Shown here: piece by piece, positions 1 to 10,288 of the stretch | Numbering within the stretch: position 1 is the first letter of the stretch | How the letters are laid out: every line of letters starts with the position of its first letter | NCBI RefSeq assembly: GCF_003385845.1 | Contig: NZ_QRDJ01000008.1 | Coordinates: forward strand, 372,001 to 436,000 | Length of the DNA stretch: 64,000 nt | Origin: Kushneria indalinina DSM 14324 | Lineage (GTDB): Bacteria; Pseudomonadota; Gammaproteobacteria; Pseudomonadales; Halomonadaceae | Reading direction: 5' to 3' | Notes under the pieces: generated by a model | Databases searched by the model: none | What the model saw: the letters and a program-made list of their open reading frames with translations, nothing else | What the model was told of the DNA's origin: nothing | Made by a program: the position numbers and the translations under genes

Positions 1-553
1 GAGCGAGGGGCCCTACCAGGGGCGCCCCAATCCGCACGCCTGGATGACCCCTGGCAATGGCCTGATCTATGTCGAAAACATTCGCCAGGCGCTGGTGTCG
101 CTGGACCCCGGGCAGGCGGAAACCTATAACCGCAATGCCAAAGCCTACAGCGAGCGTCTCGAAACTCTGGATCGTGAACTCGGGGACACCTTTGCCCGCA
201 TTCCTGACGAGCAGCGAACGCTGGCCACCTGTGAAGGCGCCTTTTCCTATCTGACCCGGGCATATGATTTCCGCGAGCGCTATCTCTGGGCGGTCAACGC
301 CGAGCAGGAAGGCACGCCGCAGCAGGTGCGCCGCCTTATCGATCACCTCAACGCCGATGATATCCCGGTGACCTTCTGTGAAAGCACGGTCAACGACCGA
401 GCCATGAAGCAGGTGACTGCCGAGACCGGCGCGCGCTATGGCGGCACGTTGTATGTCGATTCGCTCACCCGCAGCGACGGTGTGGTGCCCGATTACGAAA
501 CACTTTTGCGTTACAACGCCCTGCAGATACAAAAGGGGTTTGACCTTGAGTAA
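1..553 (+). CDS. Metal ABC transporter substrate-binding protein (SitA/YfeA/PsaA type), 5' end missing
   Basis: C-terminal part of a periplasmic solute-binding protein of the cluster A-I metal family; the reading frame is open from base 2, so the start lies before the window. Visible are the NPHAWMTP motif (metal-ligand His), CEGAFSYL, which carries a Glu where Mn/Fe-type proteins (PsaA, SitA) have their third ligand, and YVDSLT with the conserved Asp. The text EQEGTPQQV is typical of SitA/MntC rather than ZnuA, so manganese and/or ferrous iron is the likely cargo, though this is a family inference. It delivers metal to the two permeases encoded downstream, and its stop overlaps the ATPase start. 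Confidence 0.88.
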   Translation, partial: SEGPYQGRPNPHAWMTPGNGLIYVENIRQALVSLDPGQAETYNRNAKAYSERLETLDRELGDTFARIPDEQRTLATCEGAFSYLTRAYDFRERYLWAVNAEQEGTPQQVRRLIDHLNADDIPVTFCESTVNDRAMKQVTAETGARYGGTLYVDSLTRSDGVVPDYETLLRYNALQIQKGFDLE

Positions 554-1355
554 CTCTCATCAATACGACGACCCGGTCGTCGACGTGTCGCGCACCAGCG
601 TGCGCTACCCCGATGGCCATCTGGGCATTCGGGATATTTCGCTGACGCTGCCCGCTGGCAGCGTCTGTGCCCTGATCGGCCCCAACGGCAGCGGCAAGTC
701 CACCCTGTGCAAAACCATATTGGGGTTTACGCGTCCCACCAGTGGCCGGGTGCGGCTTATGGGCATGACGGTGCGCCAGGCCCAGAAGCGCAATCTCGTC
801 GCCTATGTGCCCCAGGCCGAGGACGTGGACTGGCAGTTCCCGGTCTCGGTGTGGGATGTGGTGATGATGGGGCGTCAGGGGCAGATGAACTGGCTGCGCA
901 TCCCCTCGGCGACCGACCGGCGCTGTGTGGAAGAGGCCATGGCCCGCATGGAGATCACTGACCTGGCCCGCCGCCAGATCGGCATGCTCTCCGGTGGTCA
1001 GAAAAAACGGGTGTTTCTGGCTCGCGCGCTGGCGCAGGGCAGCCGTGTTCTGGTGCTCGACGAGCCCTTTACAGGCGTGGATGCCCATACCGAGCAGGGC
1101 ATCATGGGGCTGATTCGCGGGCTTCGCGACGAGGGCGTGACCGTGTTGATCGTCACCCATGCGTTGTCTAACGTGCCGCAGTACTGTGATCACGTCGCCA
1201 TGGTCTCACAGCAGCTTGTGGCCTTCGGGCCGGTGGCCACCACCTTTACCCAGCGCCATCTGGCGGCCACCTTCGGCGATGTCATGGCCGACACGGTCCT
1301 GTCGGGCGCCGAGACTGCGACGCCTGAGCGCGCCTCGGCATGGAGCCTGTCATGA
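546..1355 (+). CDS. Metal ABC transporter ATP-binding protein (SitB/YfeB type)
   Basis: Cytoplasmic ATPase of a manganese/iron-type importer. Walker A GPNGSGKST lies near residues 45-53, the signature LSGGQ near 149-153, and Walker B VLVLDEP near 168-174. I chose TTG at 546 as the start. It follows an AAAAGGGG Shine-Dalgarno (531-538) at normal spacing and gives a 269-residue protein, the usual family size. An ATG at 438 in the same frame would overlap the binding-protein gene by more than 110 bases and add residues unlike the family. The 8-base overlap with the upstream gene suggests translational coupling. Confidence 0.92.
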   Translation: MSNSHQYDDPVVDVSRTSVRYPDGHLGIRDISLTLPAGSVCALIGPNGSGKSTLCKTILGFTRPTSGRVRLMGMTVRQAQKRNLVAYVPQAEDVDWQFPVSVWDVVMMGRQGQMNWLRIPSATDRRCVEEAMARMEITDLARRQIGMLSGGQKKRVFLARALAQGSRVLVLDEPFTGVDAHTEQGIMGLIRGLRDEGVTVLIVTHALSNVPQYCDHVAMVSQQLVAFGPVATTFTQRHLAATFGDVMADTVLSGAETATPERASAWSLS

Positions 1356-2230
1356 GTGGTGATCCGATCGCGCTGTTGCTGGCGCCGTTTGATTACGAGT
1401 TCATGACGCGCGGCATTCTGGTCGGCACGCTGATCGGCGCCGTGTGTGGCTGGCTCTCCTGCTATGTGGTGCTCAAGGGCTGGTCGCTTTTGGGCGATGC
1501 GCTCTCCCACGCCGTGGTGCCGGGTATTGCGATCGCCTACGCGCTCGGCCTGCCGTTCGCGCCGGCCGCCTTTATCAGCGCATTGCTGGCCGTCGGCGGC
1601 ATCGGCTTGATCAAGGGGCAGGGCGCCCTGAAAAACGATGCCGCCATTGGCGTGGTCTTCTCTGCCTTTCTCGCGCTGGGGCTGGTGCTGATCTCGCTCA
1701 ACCCGAGCGGTGTGCAGCTCAGCACGATTCTTTTTGGCAACCTGCTGGGCATCGGTAGTGCCGAAACCGTGCAACTGGTCATCATCTCGCTGGTCTGTCT
1801 CGTGGCGCTGTCGCTGCGCTGGAAGGATCTGATGCTGTACTGCTTCGATGAGGGGCACGCCCGGGTCATGGGGCTTAACACTGTCTGGCTTAACGCGCTG
1901 CTGCTGTCGATGCTTTCGTTGATGACCGTGGGGGCGCTGCAGGCTGTCGGGGCGCTGCTGGTGGTGGCGATGCTGATCACGCCCGGCGCCTGCGCCTGGC
2001 TGCTCACCGACCGCTTCGGCCACATGCTGTGGCTGGCGCCGCTGATCGGCGGGGTGTGCGCCTTTATGGGCAGCTGGGCGAGCTACTTCATGGACAGCTC
2101 GGTGGGCGGCACCATCGTGCTGCTGCAGACCCTGTGCTTTCTGGTCATTTTCGTGCTGGCACCGCGCCACGGCGTGCTGGCCCGGCGGCGACGTCCAACA
2201 GCGGATGTCGCCGGTGAGGAGGGGGCATGA
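1352..2230 (+). CDS. Metal ABC transporter permease (ABC-3 family, SitC-like)
   Basis: Integral membrane permease of about 292 residues with 7-9 hydrophobic segments, ABC-3 family. The stretch KGWSLLGDALSHAVVPGIA is the conserved cytoplasmic region that docks the ATPase. ATG at 1352 forms an ATGA overlap with the ATPase stop and has GGAG at 1342-1345; an upstream ATG at 1340 lacks such a site. With the next gene it should form a heterodimeric channel, the arrangement seen in SitABCD and YfeABCD. Ends in a basic tail (LARRRRP). Confidence 0.92.
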   Translation: MSGDPIALLLAPFDYEFMTRGILVGTLIGAVCGWLSCYVVLKGWSLLGDALSHAVVPGIAIAYALGLPFAPAAFISALLAVGGIGLIKGQGALKNDAAIGVVFSAFLALGLVLISLNPSGVQLSTILFGNLLGIGSAETVQLVIISLVCLVALSLRWKDLMLYCFDEGHARVMGLNTVWLNALLLSMLSLMTVGALQAVGALLVVAMLITPGACAWLLTDRFGHMLWLAPLIGGVCAFMGSWASYFMDSSVGGTIVLLQTLCFLVIFVLAPRHGVLARRRRPTADVAGEEGA

Positions 2231-3150
2231 GCGCACTCGACGAATGGCTTGCCGTGCTCTGGCTGCCGCTGACGCTGGATTTCATGCGCCAGGCGCTGTG
2301 GATGGGTCTGCTGGTCGGCACGGTCTGCGCCGTCCTGTCCTGTCTGATCGTGCTGAAGGGCTGGTCGCTGGTGGGGGATGCCGCCTCGCATGCCGTGGTG
2401 CCCGGCATCGTGCTGGCCTGGCTTGCCGGCATTCCCATGGTGATCGGCGCGCTGGTCAGTGCCCTGTGCTGCCTGCTGGGAGCCGGGCTGATCGAGCGAA
2501 ACTGTCGCATTCGCCCCGATGCGGTGCTGGGCATCGCCTTTACCGGCTTTCTGGCACTGGGCATGGTACTGGTGGCCATGGTGCCCTCGGATGTGCACTT
2601 CATGCATATCCTGCTGGGCAATCTGCTGGGGATCGAGGCCTCAACGCGCTATCAGCTCATCATGACCGGCATTGTCGTGCTGGGCGCTGTGGCGCTGAAA
2701 TTCAGCGATCTCAGGCTTTACTGCTTTGATCCACAGCAGGCGCAGGTGGTGGGGCTCAATACCCGTCGGCTGCAGCTTTTGCTGACGATCCTTCTGACGT
2801 TGACCACCGTGATGGCGCTTCAGGCCGTCGGTGTCGTGCTGGTGATCGCCATGCTGGTCACACCGGGTTGCACGGCCTTTTTGCTGACCCGACGGCTCGC
2901 GTCAATGATGATGGTGGCCTCGGCCAGCACCTGGCTTTCAGTGCTCTCGGGCGTCATGGTGAGCTTTCACGTGGATATCGAGACTGGCGGCGTGATCGTG
3001 CTCATCCAGGCATTTCTCTTTTTGCTGGCCTTCCTGTTTGCCCCCGGCCGCGGGGTAGTGTTCCAGAAGGTGCGTGTTCGGCGCGCCATTCGCGCCGACC
3101 GGGAGGCGGCGCAGGAGCAAGAGGAGGTGTATCGCCGGCATCGTGTCTAG
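2227..3150 (+). CDS. Metal ABC transporter permease (ABC-3 family, SitD-like)
   Basis: Second inner-membrane permease, 307 residues, paralogous to the preceding one (KGWSLVGDAASHAVVPGIV against KGWSLLGDALSHAVVPGIA). It overlaps the first permease gene by four bases (ATGA). Two non-identical permeases with one ATPase is the SitABCD/YfeABCD pattern for manganese and iron; ZnuABC has a single permease. The C-terminus is a charged Arg/Glu-rich tail of about 30 residues. No Fur/MntR-type regulator gene is visible in the window. Confidence 0.92.
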   Translation: MSALDEWLAVLWLPLTLDFMRQALWMGLLVGTVCAVLSCLIVLKGWSLVGDAASHAVVPGIVLAWLAGIPMVIGALVSALCCLLGAGLIERNCRIRPDAVLGIAFTGFLALGMVLVAMVPSDVHFMHILLGNLLGIEASTRYQLIMTGIVVLGAVALKFSDLRLYCFDPQQAQVVGLNTRRLQLLLTILLTLTTVMALQAVGVVLVIAMLVTPGCTAFLLTRRLASMMMVASASTWLSVLSGVMVSFHVDIETGGVIVLIQAFLFLLAFLFAPGRGVVFQKVRVRRAIRADREAAQEQEEVYRRHRV

Positions 3151-3191
3151 ACTGTCACTCCACATGTTCTGCGCTGTACAGGGAGAGTGGC

Positions 3192-4259
3192 ATGCGCTGG
3201 TATCCTCTGAAACTGACCTCCTTTTATGCCCCGCACGTGTTTGGCGGGCGGCAGATAGAACAGGTCCTGGGACGTCGTGATCTACCAAAAGGCCGGGTGG
3301 CCGAAAGCTGGGAGAGCAGCGATATCGAAGGCAAGGGCGCCAGGGTCACCAACGGTGAGCTGGCAGGCCAATCCCTGCATGCGCTGGTCGAGCAGTACCC
3401 CGAGGCGCTGGTAGGTGAGGGCTTTGACGGGCCGCATTTCCCGGTGCTGGCCAAGTTCATTGATGCTACCGGCATGCTGCCCGTCCATCTGCACGCCAAC
3501 GGCCCCACGGCCCGGCGCAAGCAGACCTGGTCCCATGGCAAGACCGAGGCCTGGCATATCCTGCACGCCGCGCCCGGTGCCACGCTGCTGGCCGGCGTCA
3601 GGGACGGCGTGGATCACGACACGCTGCGCACCGCGCTCTGGGAAGAGCGCTTTGATGAGGTGATGCACCGTATCGAGATTCGCCCCGGCGATACGCTTTA
3701 CGTACAGGCAGGGCTTTTGCACAGCTTTGGCCCGGACACACTGCTGTATGAAGTGCAGCAGCAGGCGGACCATCAGCAGCACGCCATGGCCTGGCAGATG
3801 GAGGATGGCAGCGAGATCAGCCATGAGCAGCGCGAAACCAATATCGACGCTCTGCTCGAGGAGATCGATCTGTCGCTGCAGACCGCCCCCTCGACGCCCT
3901 TGAGCGTGCACGAGGCGCCGGGCGTGGAGCGACGCTTTTGCTGCGTGGGGCCCTTCTTTGCGCTGGAGCGCGTCGCGATCGACACCACCTATACCCGCAC
4001 AATCGAGCGCGCCACGCTGGTGTCCAACCTGGGGGCGCCCTTTACCCTTCACGCCAATGGTGAGGCAGTGACCCTTGAGCGCGGTGAATCCGTGCTGCTG
4101 CCGGCGGCGCTGGGGGAAGCGACGCTTGAAGGACGCGCCGAGGTACTGATGAGCTATGTCCCCGACCTGGGTGCGGTGAAATCCTTTCTCGAGCATGCCG
4201 GTTTTACCGCCGAAGAGCTCGGTCGCCTGGGGGATATCGACGGTGTTGAGTCGTTGTAG
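3192..4259 (+). CDS. manA: Mannose-6-phosphate isomerase, class I
   Basis: Cytoplasmic cupin-type zinc isomerase of 355 residues, expected to interconvert mannose-6-phosphate and fructose-6-phosphate. The N-terminus (PLKLTSFYAPHVFGG) matches the start of class I PMIs. VHLHANG (about 98-104), GKTEAWHIL (about 116) and GLLHSFG (about 175) line up with the metal-ligand blocks. ATG 3192 follows GGGAGAG (3181-3187); the longer open frame upstream runs back into the permease gene in another phase. It is a separate gene 41 bases after the metal transporter. The Firmicutes-like short PMI is the closest type; the exact sugar substrate is inferred from family. Confidence 0.82.
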   Translation: MRWYPLKLTSFYAPHVFGGRQIEQVLGRRDLPKGRVAESWESSDIEGKGARVTNGELAGQSLHALVEQYPEALVGEGFDGPHFPVLAKFIDATGMLPVHLHANGPTARRKQTWSHGKTEAWHILHAAPGATLLAGVRDGVDHDTLRTALWEERFDEVMHRIEIRPGDTLYVQAGLLHSFGPDTLLYEVQQQADHQQHAMAWQMEDGSEISHEQRETNIDALLEEIDLSLQTAPSTPLSVHEAPGVERRFCCVGPFFALERVAIDTTYTRTIERATLVSNLGAPFTLHANGEAVTLERGESVLLPAALGEATLEGRAEVLMSYVPDLGAVKSFLEHAGFTAEELGRLGDIDGVESL

Positions 4260-4692
4260 GGTCGCCTGAAGCCGGAGGCATGATTGTTTCAACAGACCGG
4301 GCAATTGTTCATCAATGGACGGTAAACAGCGTTTTCGTTATCAGAAATTTTAATCCAGATTATCTTGTTTACAGAAGTTACAAAATTGGTGGGCGAGTCC
4401 ATGAAAGTGCTTTGACGCTGCTTGCCGTTCACGCTATATCTGGCTCATGGTCCGGAATGGTCTTGATGCTCCGGCGCCATTTTTTCTGATGGATTTATCA
4501 GTTAGCGGTGGTGCCGGATGCACAGCCGACCATGAGCGATCGTTTATCGATAAGGAATGTCGATAGAAACGATGTTCGTACAGCGTCCATAGGGGTGCCG
4601 CCTGCAGGGTCGGCGCCTTACAGGTCTGTCAGCTGTACCGCTTGATGGCTCGAGACACTTCGGCGTCAGCGCACTTCGCGAGGAGGTCGCGC
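4260..4692. other. Intergenic region between manA and glgA
   Basis: A 433-base stretch, more AT-rich than its surroundings (notably 4320-4400), presumably holding the promoter of the glucan cluster. I see no gene here: the one open frame (4280-4489) has no ribosome-binding site and an uncharacteristic composition. The clearest structure is an inverted repeat at 4539-4573, listed separately. A strong Shine-Dalgarno AGGAGG at 4681-4686 serves glgA. I could not identify a convincing -35/-10 pair. Confidence 0.6.
4539..4573. promoter_or_regulatory. Imperfect inverted repeat upstream of glgA (possible operator)
   Basis: ATCGTTTATCGA (4539-4550) and TCGATAGAAACGAT (4560-4573) are reverse complements apart from two extra bases in the right arm, separated by nine bases. 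It lies about 120 bases before the glgA start, a plausible place for a regulator site, but no regulator gene for it is recognisable in the window. Confidence 0.35.
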
Positions 4693-6291
4693 ATGTCTCA
4701 ATCAGCCGTTGATGCCACTTTGGCACACGCCACTCACGCTACAAAAGCGACAACATCCGTTTCACCGGTATCTGCCTCCCTCGCGCACCACGGCGTATCC
4801 GCTGGTCAGAGTGAGCCTGCCGACCCCATCCTGTTTGTGACCTCGGAGCTGGCCGATTTCGTCAAGGTCGGTGGTCTGGGCGATGTTTCGGCAGCCCTGC
4901 CACGTGCCCTGCTCAATCATTACGACATGCGTGTCCTGATGCCGGCCTACCGTGAGGTCCTTGAAAGCATCTGGCCGGTTCACGTCATTGCCCGACTGCC
5001 CGGGCTTGCCGATATTCCTGCCTGCGATCTGGGGCGTATCGAACTGCCCGAAGGGCTGACCGTCTATGTCCTGATCTGTCCGGAGCTCTATGATCGCCCC
5101 GGCAGTCCCTATCTTGACGAGCAGGGGCAGGAGTGGGAGGACAACGCCATTCGCTTCGCGCGCCTGTCACTGGCCGCGGCACAGATGGCGATGGTGACGC
5201 CCGAAGTGCGTTTTGACGATCAGGGCTGGCACCCGGATCTTTTGCATCTGCATGACTGGCAGACCGGTCTGGCCGCGGGCTATCTGCGCTGGAACAATGA
5301 TGACACGCCCTGCGTCTATACCATTCACAATCTGGCCTATCAGGGGCTCTACGGCCCTGAATACCTGAGCCGACTGGGCATTCCCGACAGCGCCTTCAAT
5401 ACGAAGGGGCTCGAGTTTTATGACCGGCTTTCCTTCATGAAGGCCGGCATTGTCTACAGCAACCACATCACCACGGTCAGTGAGACCTACGCCCGCGAAA
5501 TCACCACGCCGGCCTTTGGCTGTGGGCTGGAAGGGCTTTTGTCGGACTGCGCCGGGAAAAAGCGCCTCAGCGGGATCGCCAACGGTATCGATGACAGCTG
5601 GGACCCGCAGACGGACGCCTATCTGGCCTGCGCCTTTGCCACCAATGACTGGGCCGGCAAGCGCGCCAATACCGCTCATGTCCGGCGCATGTTCCGTCTG
5701 GCGGTGAGCCACGGGCCGCTGTTTGCCGTGGTCTCCCGACTGGTGCATCAAAAGGGGCTGGATCTCACCATCGCGGCGGCCGAATCGATCGTGCGGGCCG
5801 GCGGTCAGCTGGTCGTGATCGGCTGCGGTGAGCCCGCCATCGAAAATGCCCTGCGCAATCTGGAAGCACGCTTTCCGGGTGCGATTGGCGTGCACATCGG
5901 CTTCAGCGAGCGCGAGGCGCGCTGCATCTTTGCCGGCAGCGACTATCTTTTGATGCCGTCACGCTTTGAACCCTGTGGCCTGTCGCAGATGTATGCCCAG
6001 CGCTTCGGGTCCCTGCCGATCGCCCATCGCACCGGCGGGCTGGCGGACACCATCGAGGACGGTGTGACCGGCTTTCTCTTTGATGAGCTCTCGCAGCAGG
6101 ATTTTCAGAAGGCCATCGATCGCGCCTTTCGCATCTTCGGCTGCACCGAGCTTTTCTATGCCATGCGTCGTGCCGCCATGGCCATCCACTACCAGTGGCG
6201 ACTGTCAGTTACACCGTATCGACGCCTCTATCATCAGCTGATGGTACCTGCAGGGGTAACGACCCATTCGTTAAGACATGTGAGCATATAA
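4693..6291 (+). CDS. glgA: Glycogen synthase GlgA (GT5)
   Basis: Transfers glucose from a nucleotide sugar to the end of an alpha-1,4-glucan; 532 residues. KVGGLGDV (about 58-65) is the donor-binding loop of GT5 enzymes, followed by [17 protein letters not shown] and, in the C-terminal Rossmann domain, [10 protein letters not shown] (about 349) and [16 protein letters not shown] (about 423) with the catalytic-site Glu. The first 40 residues are a low-complexity Ala/Thr/Ser/His extension. ATG 4693 is preceded by AGGAGG (4681-4686); an ATG at 4642 lacks one. First gene of a tightly overlapping run. No ADP-glucose pyrophosphorylase gene (glgC) is in the cluster, as in the Pseudomonas counterpart, so the donor must be made elsewhere. 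Confidence 0.95.
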   Translation: MSQSAVDATLAHATHATKATTSVSPVSASLAHHGVSAGQSEPADPILFVTSELADFVKVGGLGDVSAALPRALLNHYDMRVLMPAYREVLESIWPVHVIARLPGLADIPACDLGRIELPEGLTVYVLICPELYDRPGSPYLDEQGQEWEDNAIRFARLSLAAAQMAMVTPEVRFDDQGWHPDLLHLHDWQTGLAAGYLRWNNDDTPCVYTIHNLAYQGLYGPEYLSRLGIPDSAFNTKGLEFYDRLSFMKAGIVYSNHITTVSETYAREITTPAFGCGLEGLLSDCAGKKRLSGIANGIDDSWDPQTDAYLACAFATNDWAGKRANTAHVRRMFRLAVSHGPLFAVVSRLVHQKGLDLTIAAAESIVRAGGQLVVIGCGEPAIENALRNLEARFPGAIGVHIGFSEREARCIFAGSDYLLMPSRFEPCGLSQMYAQRFGSLPIAHRTGGLADTIEDGVTGFLFDELSQQDFQKAIDRAFRIFGCTELFYAMRRAAMAIHYQWRLSVTPYRRLYHQLMVPAGVTTHSLRHVSI

Positions 6292-8495
6292 TGGTGACAG
6301 CACTTTCCAGCGCTTCCCAGGGCGAGCGTGATGCCCTGTCACGCCTTGCGCAGGCGCGACACGACGATCCGTTTCGCTGGCTGGGACCACATGAGCAGGA
6401 GGACCAAACGCTGGTACGGCTGCTGTTGCCGGGTGCTGACAGGGTGGAACTGATTGATGTCGTGCATCAGGTGCTGGCCGTGGCCGAACCGGGGGAGAGT
6501 GGCATTCACTGTGCGCGTATCCCGACGGGTGCGCGCTATCGCCTGCGTATCACCTGGCCGGATGAGGTGGTACAGATTACCGATGATCCCTACCGGTTTG
6601 CGCCGATGCCGGGCGAGCTGGACCTTCATCTTTTCAGTGAGGGCCGTCATCGCGAACTGGCGCGCGTGTTCGGGGCCTGCCCGACGGCGCTCGACGGGGT
6701 CGATGGCGTGCGATTTACCCTCTGGGCACCCAATGCTCAGCGTGTCTCGGTCGTGGGCGATTTCAACGTCTGGGACGGGCGTCGACATGCCATGCAGCGC
6801 CATGAAGGCAGCGGGATATGGGCCATCTTTGTGCCACATCTCAAGGCCGGCGAACGCTATCGCTTCGAGCTTCTCGACCATGACGGTCAGCTGCGCCACA
6901 AGGTGGATCCGCTGGCGCGCCGAACGGAAGCGGCGGCGCTGGACGTCTCCGTCGTGGCCAGCAATCGCGCCTTCAGCTGGCATGACCATGCCTGGCTCAG
7001 ACGACGCGATGCCAGCAATATGCGCACGGCGCCGCTATCCATCTATGAGCTGCATGTACTCTCCTGGCAGCACGATCACGATGGCAATACGCTGGAGTGG
7101 GACGCCCTGGCGTCCCGGCTGATTCCCTGGGTGGCCGATATGGGCTTTACCCATATCGAACTGATGCCCATCAGCGAGCATCCCTTTGTCGGCTCCTGGG
7201 GGTATCAGCCCATTGGCATGTTTGCCCCCACGGCACGCATGGGCACGCCCGAGGCCTTTGCCCGTTTCATCAACGCCTGCCACGCCGCCGGCATTGGCGT
7301 CATTCTGGACTGGGTGCCGGCGCACTTCCCGGCCGATGAGCACGGGCTGGTGCGCTTTGACGGCACCGCGCTTTATGAGCATGACGACCCGCGGGAAGGG
7401 TTTCATCCCGAATGGAACACACTGATCTATAACCTGGGGCGCAATGAGGTCAGAGGCTTTCTGATCGCCAGCGCCCTTGAGTGGCTCGAGCACTTTCATA
7501 TCGATGGGCTTCGTGTGGACGCCGTCGCCTCGATGCTCTATCGGGATTACAGCCGCAGCGATGATGCCTGGCTGCCCAATATCCATGGCGGGCGCGAAAA
7601 CCTCGAAGTCGTTGATTTCCTGCGTGAGCTCAACGCCACCATCGCCGAGCGCTGCCCGGGCGTCATGATGATCGCCGAAGAGTCCACTTCCTGGCCGGGT
7701 GTTACCGCACCGACTGCTACCGGCGGGCTTGGATTCACCTTCAAGTGGAACATGGGCTGGATGCACGACACGCTGTCCTACATGTCGCGCGACCCGCTGT
7801 ATCGCGCCTGGCACCACGGCGATCTGACCTTCGGCCTGCAGTACGCCTTCTCCGAGCATTTTGTGCTGCCGCTTTCTCATGACGAGGTGGTCCACGGCAA
7901 GGGCTCGCTGCTGTCAAGAATGCCCGGTGACGAAGCGCAAAAGCTGGCCGGGCTGCGCGCCTATCTGGCCTTCATGTGGGCGCATCCGGGCAAGAAGCTT
8001 CTGTTCATGGGCACCGAGCTGGGTCAGTGGCGCGAATGGCATCACGACCGTGAGCTCGACTGGGAGCGTCTGGACGAGTCCGGCCCTCGCGGGCTGTCGC
8101 GCGCCATTGCCGATCTCAACCGGATCTATGTCGAGGACCCGGCGATGCACGTCTGCGACGGGGAGCCCAACGGCTTTTCATGGGTGGTCGGTGATGACAG
8201 CGACAATAGCGTCGTTGCCTTTCTGCGCCATGCTGAAACCGGCCAGGCGCCGCTGCTGGTGGTCTGCAATCTGACGCCGGTGGCTCGTCATCACTATCGT
8301 ATCGGTGTGCCGGTCATGAGTGTCTGGCGCGAGATATTCAATAGTGACAGTGTCTTCTACGCTGGAAGCAACCAGGGCAACGGCAGCGCCTTGCACGCGC
8401 ATCCCGACCCCAGCCATGGCCATCCGGCGTCACTGCTGTTGACGCTTCCACCATTAAGTACGCTTTACCTGCGTCAGGGAGACTGGCCGACATGA
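6291..8495 (+). CDS. glgB: 1,4-alpha-glucan branching enzyme GlgB (copy 1)
   Basis: Introduces alpha-1,6 branches into alpha-glucan; 734 residues, normal for GlgB. An N-terminal beta-sandwich N1 domain and a CBM48 ([19 protein letters not shown]) precede a GH13_9 barrel with GLRVDAVAS (nucleophile Asp, about 411), IAEEST (acid/base Glu, about 463) and SHDEVVHG (about 529). The start is ATG 6291 sharing one base with the glgA stop (TAATG); no clear Shine-Dalgarno is seen, which suits translation by re-initiation. It is one of two glgB genes in this cluster; the other is at 23906. Confidence 0.95.
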   Translation: MVTALSSASQGERDALSRLAQARHDDPFRWLGPHEQEDQTLVRLLLPGADRVELIDVVHQVLAVAEPGESGIHCARIPTGARYRLRITWPDEVVQITDDPYRFAPMPGELDLHLFSEGRHRELARVFGACPTALDGVDGVRFTLWAPNAQRVSVVGDFNVWDGRRHAMQRHEGSGIWAIFVPHLKAGERYRFELLDHDGQLRHKVDPLARRTEAAALDVSVVASNRAFSWHDHAWLRRRDASNMRTAPLSIYELHVLSWQHDHDGNTLEWDALASRLIPWVADMGFTHIELMPISEHPFVGSWGYQPIGMFAPTARMGTPEAFARFINACHAAGIGVILDWVPAHFPADEHGLVRFDGTALYEHDDPREGFHPEWNTLIYNLGRNEVRGFLIASALEWLEHFHIDGLRVDAVASMLYRDYSRSDDAWLPNIHGGRENLEVVDFLRELNATIAERCPGVMMIAEESTSWPGVTAPTATGGLGFTFKWNMGWMHDTLSYMSRDPLYRAWHHGDLTFGLQYAFSEHFVLPLSHDEVVHGKGSLLSRMPGDEAQKLAGLRAYLAFMWAHPGKKLLFMGTELGQWREWHHDRELDWERLDESGPRGLSRAIADLNRIYVEDPAMHVCDGEPNGFSWVVGDDSDNSVVAFLRHAETGQAPLLVVCNLTPVARHHYRIGVPVMSVWREIFNSDSVFYAGSNQGNGSALHAHPDPSHGHPASLLLTLPPLSTLYLRQGDWPT

Positions 8496-10288
8496 GTGCT
8501 TCCACATCCGACTCCATCAGTGATCGGTTTTCTCACCATTGCCATTACGGTGCGACCGTACTGGATGAGCGGCGCACCCGTTTCACCTTCTGGGCGCCCG
8601 GCGTCGAGACGGTCACGCTTGAACTGTCGCGTACTCCCGGTGATGAGCCCGAAAGGCTTGTCATGGAGAAAAGCAGCGACGGCGATTTCACCCTTGAAAT
8701 CGAGTGCCCGCCGGGCGCGCATTACCGCTATCGCATCAGCGATGAGCTGTCCGTGCCTGACCCGGCGGCGCGCGCTCAGCATGAGGACGTGACCGGGCCC
8801 AGCGTGGTGATTGATCCGACCGCGTATGTCTGGGACAACGCGCACTGGCAGGGCCGGCCCTGGCATGAAACCGTCATTCTGGAAATCCATGTCGGCACGC
8901 TGGGTGGTTTTGAGGCCATTCGTGAGCGCCTGCAGGACTGGGCCTCCATGGGCATTACCGCCATCGAGCTGATGCCCGTCAACGAGTTTCCCGGTGCGCG
9001 CAACTGGGGCTATGACGGCGTGCTGCCCTACGCCGTCGAAGCCTCCTACGGCACGCCGGATCAGCTCAAGGCCATGATTGATCAGGCCCATGGACTGGGC
9101 CTGATGGTCTTTCTGGACGTGGTGTACAACCACTTCGGTCCGGACGGCAACTATCTGCCGCACTACGCGGGCGATTTCTTTACCGGCACGAACACGCCCT
9201 GGGGGGACGCGATCGATTTCGATCGGTCTCAGGTGAAGGATTTCTTCATCGATAACGCCCAGATGTGGATCGAGGAGTATCGCTTTGATGGTCTGCGCTT
9301 TGACGCCGTACATGCCATCAACAACGACGCCTTTCTGCTGGAGATGAGCGAGCGGATCAAGACGCAGGTCAATGACACGCGCCATGTCCACCTGATGCTT
9401 GAAAACGAGCGCAATAGCGCCTCGCTGCTGGAAAAGGCCTATACCGCGCAGTGGAATGACGATATCCACAACGTGCTGCATGCGCTGCTGACCGGTGAGC
9501 ATGAAGGGTATTACGCCGATTACTGTGACCACGCCACCGACAAGCTCGCCAGCGCCCTGCATGGCGGCTTTATCTTTCAGGGGCAGAATGACCGTCGCGG
9601 CCATTCGCGCGGCGAGCCCAGCGGCCATCTGCCCACAACGGCCTTTATCGCCTTTTTACAGAACCATGATCAGGTCGGCAATCGGGCGATGGGCGAGCGG
9701 CTCATTTCGCTGGTTGATCAGGAGCGTCTCGAGGCGGCAACAGCGCTGTTGCTGCTGTGCCCGATGATCCCGATGCTCTTCATGGGTGAAGAGCGTGGTG
9801 AGCGCAATCCGTTTCTCTTCTTTACCGATCACCGCGACGAGCTGGCCGACGCCGTGCGTGAAGGGCGTCGCAGCGAGTTTGCCGACTTTTCTCATTTCAA
9901 GGATGAGAAGACACGCGCACAGATTCCCGATCCCAATGCACCGTCCACCCTTGAGCAGTCGCGTTTGAGTACCGGCACGGATGACGAGTCGGAAGCCGCC
10001 ATGTGGCATACCCGCTACATGACGCTGCTCGATATCCGCCACGCCGAAATCATTCCGCGCCTGCCGGGCACAAGGCCCATGGGTGCCGTGCCCCTGGGGG
10101 AAGGCGCGGTGCTGGCGCACTGGCGCATGGGCGATGGCACCGTGCTGGGCATTGCCGTCAACCTGGGCACGCAGCGTGTCAGTATCGACGCCCCGGAAGG
10201 GCAACGACTTTATGAACTCGGCGAATCGGACGATGCCAACACGCTGGCACCGGGAGCGATTCGCGCCTGTCTGAGCAGCCATCTATGA
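8492..10288 (+). CDS. treZ: Malto-oligosyltrehalose trehalohydrolase TreZ
   Basis: Releases trehalose from maltooligosyltrehalose made by TreY; 598 residues, GH13_10. Seen: an N-terminal beta-sandwich ([14 protein letters not shown]), [23 protein letters not shown] (nucleophile Asp, about 271), ENERNS (catalytic Glu, about 305) and [11 protein letters not shown] (about 389). The Glu-Asn-Glu form is typical of TreZ rather than GlgB. ATGA overlap with glgB1. Together with treY, two genes downstream, it converts linear glucan ends into the compatible solute trehalose. Confidence 0.94.
   Translation: MSASTSDSISDRFSHHCHYGATVLDERRTRFTFWAPGVETVTLELSRTPGDEPERLVMEKSSDGDFTLEIECPPGAHYRYRISDELSVPDPAARAQHEDVTGPSVVIDPTAYVWDNAHWQGRPWHETVILEIHVGTLGGFEAIRERLQDWASMGITAIELMPVNEFPGARNWGYDGVLPYAVEASYGTPDQLKAMIDQAHGLGLMVFLDVVYNHFGPDGNYLPHYAGDFFTGTNTPWGDAIDFDRSQVKDFFIDNAQMWIEEYRFDGLRFDAVHAINNDAFLLEMSERIKTQVNDTRHVHLMLENERNSASLLEKAYTAQWNDDIHNVLHALLTGEHEGYYADYCDHATDKLASALHGGFIFQGQNDRRGHSRGEPSGHLPTTAFIAFLQNHDQVGNRAMGERLISLVDQERLEAATALLLLCPMIPMLFMGEERGERNPFLFFTDHRDELADAVREGRRSEFADFSHFKDEKTRAQIPDPNAPSTLEQSRLSTGTDDESEAAMWHTRYMTLLDIRHAEIIPRLPGTRPMGAVPLGEGAVLAHWRMGDGTVLGIAVNLGTQRVSIDAPEGQRLYELGESDDANTLAPGAIRACLSSHL

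Noticed and set aside
1190-2236. 348-codon minus-strand frame in the metal transporter
   Set aside because: Antisense of two conserved transporter genes, very rich in His, Gln and Arg.
4280-4489. 69-codon frame between manA and glgA
   Set aside because: No Shine-Dalgarno, no recognisable domain and lies in the probable promoter region.
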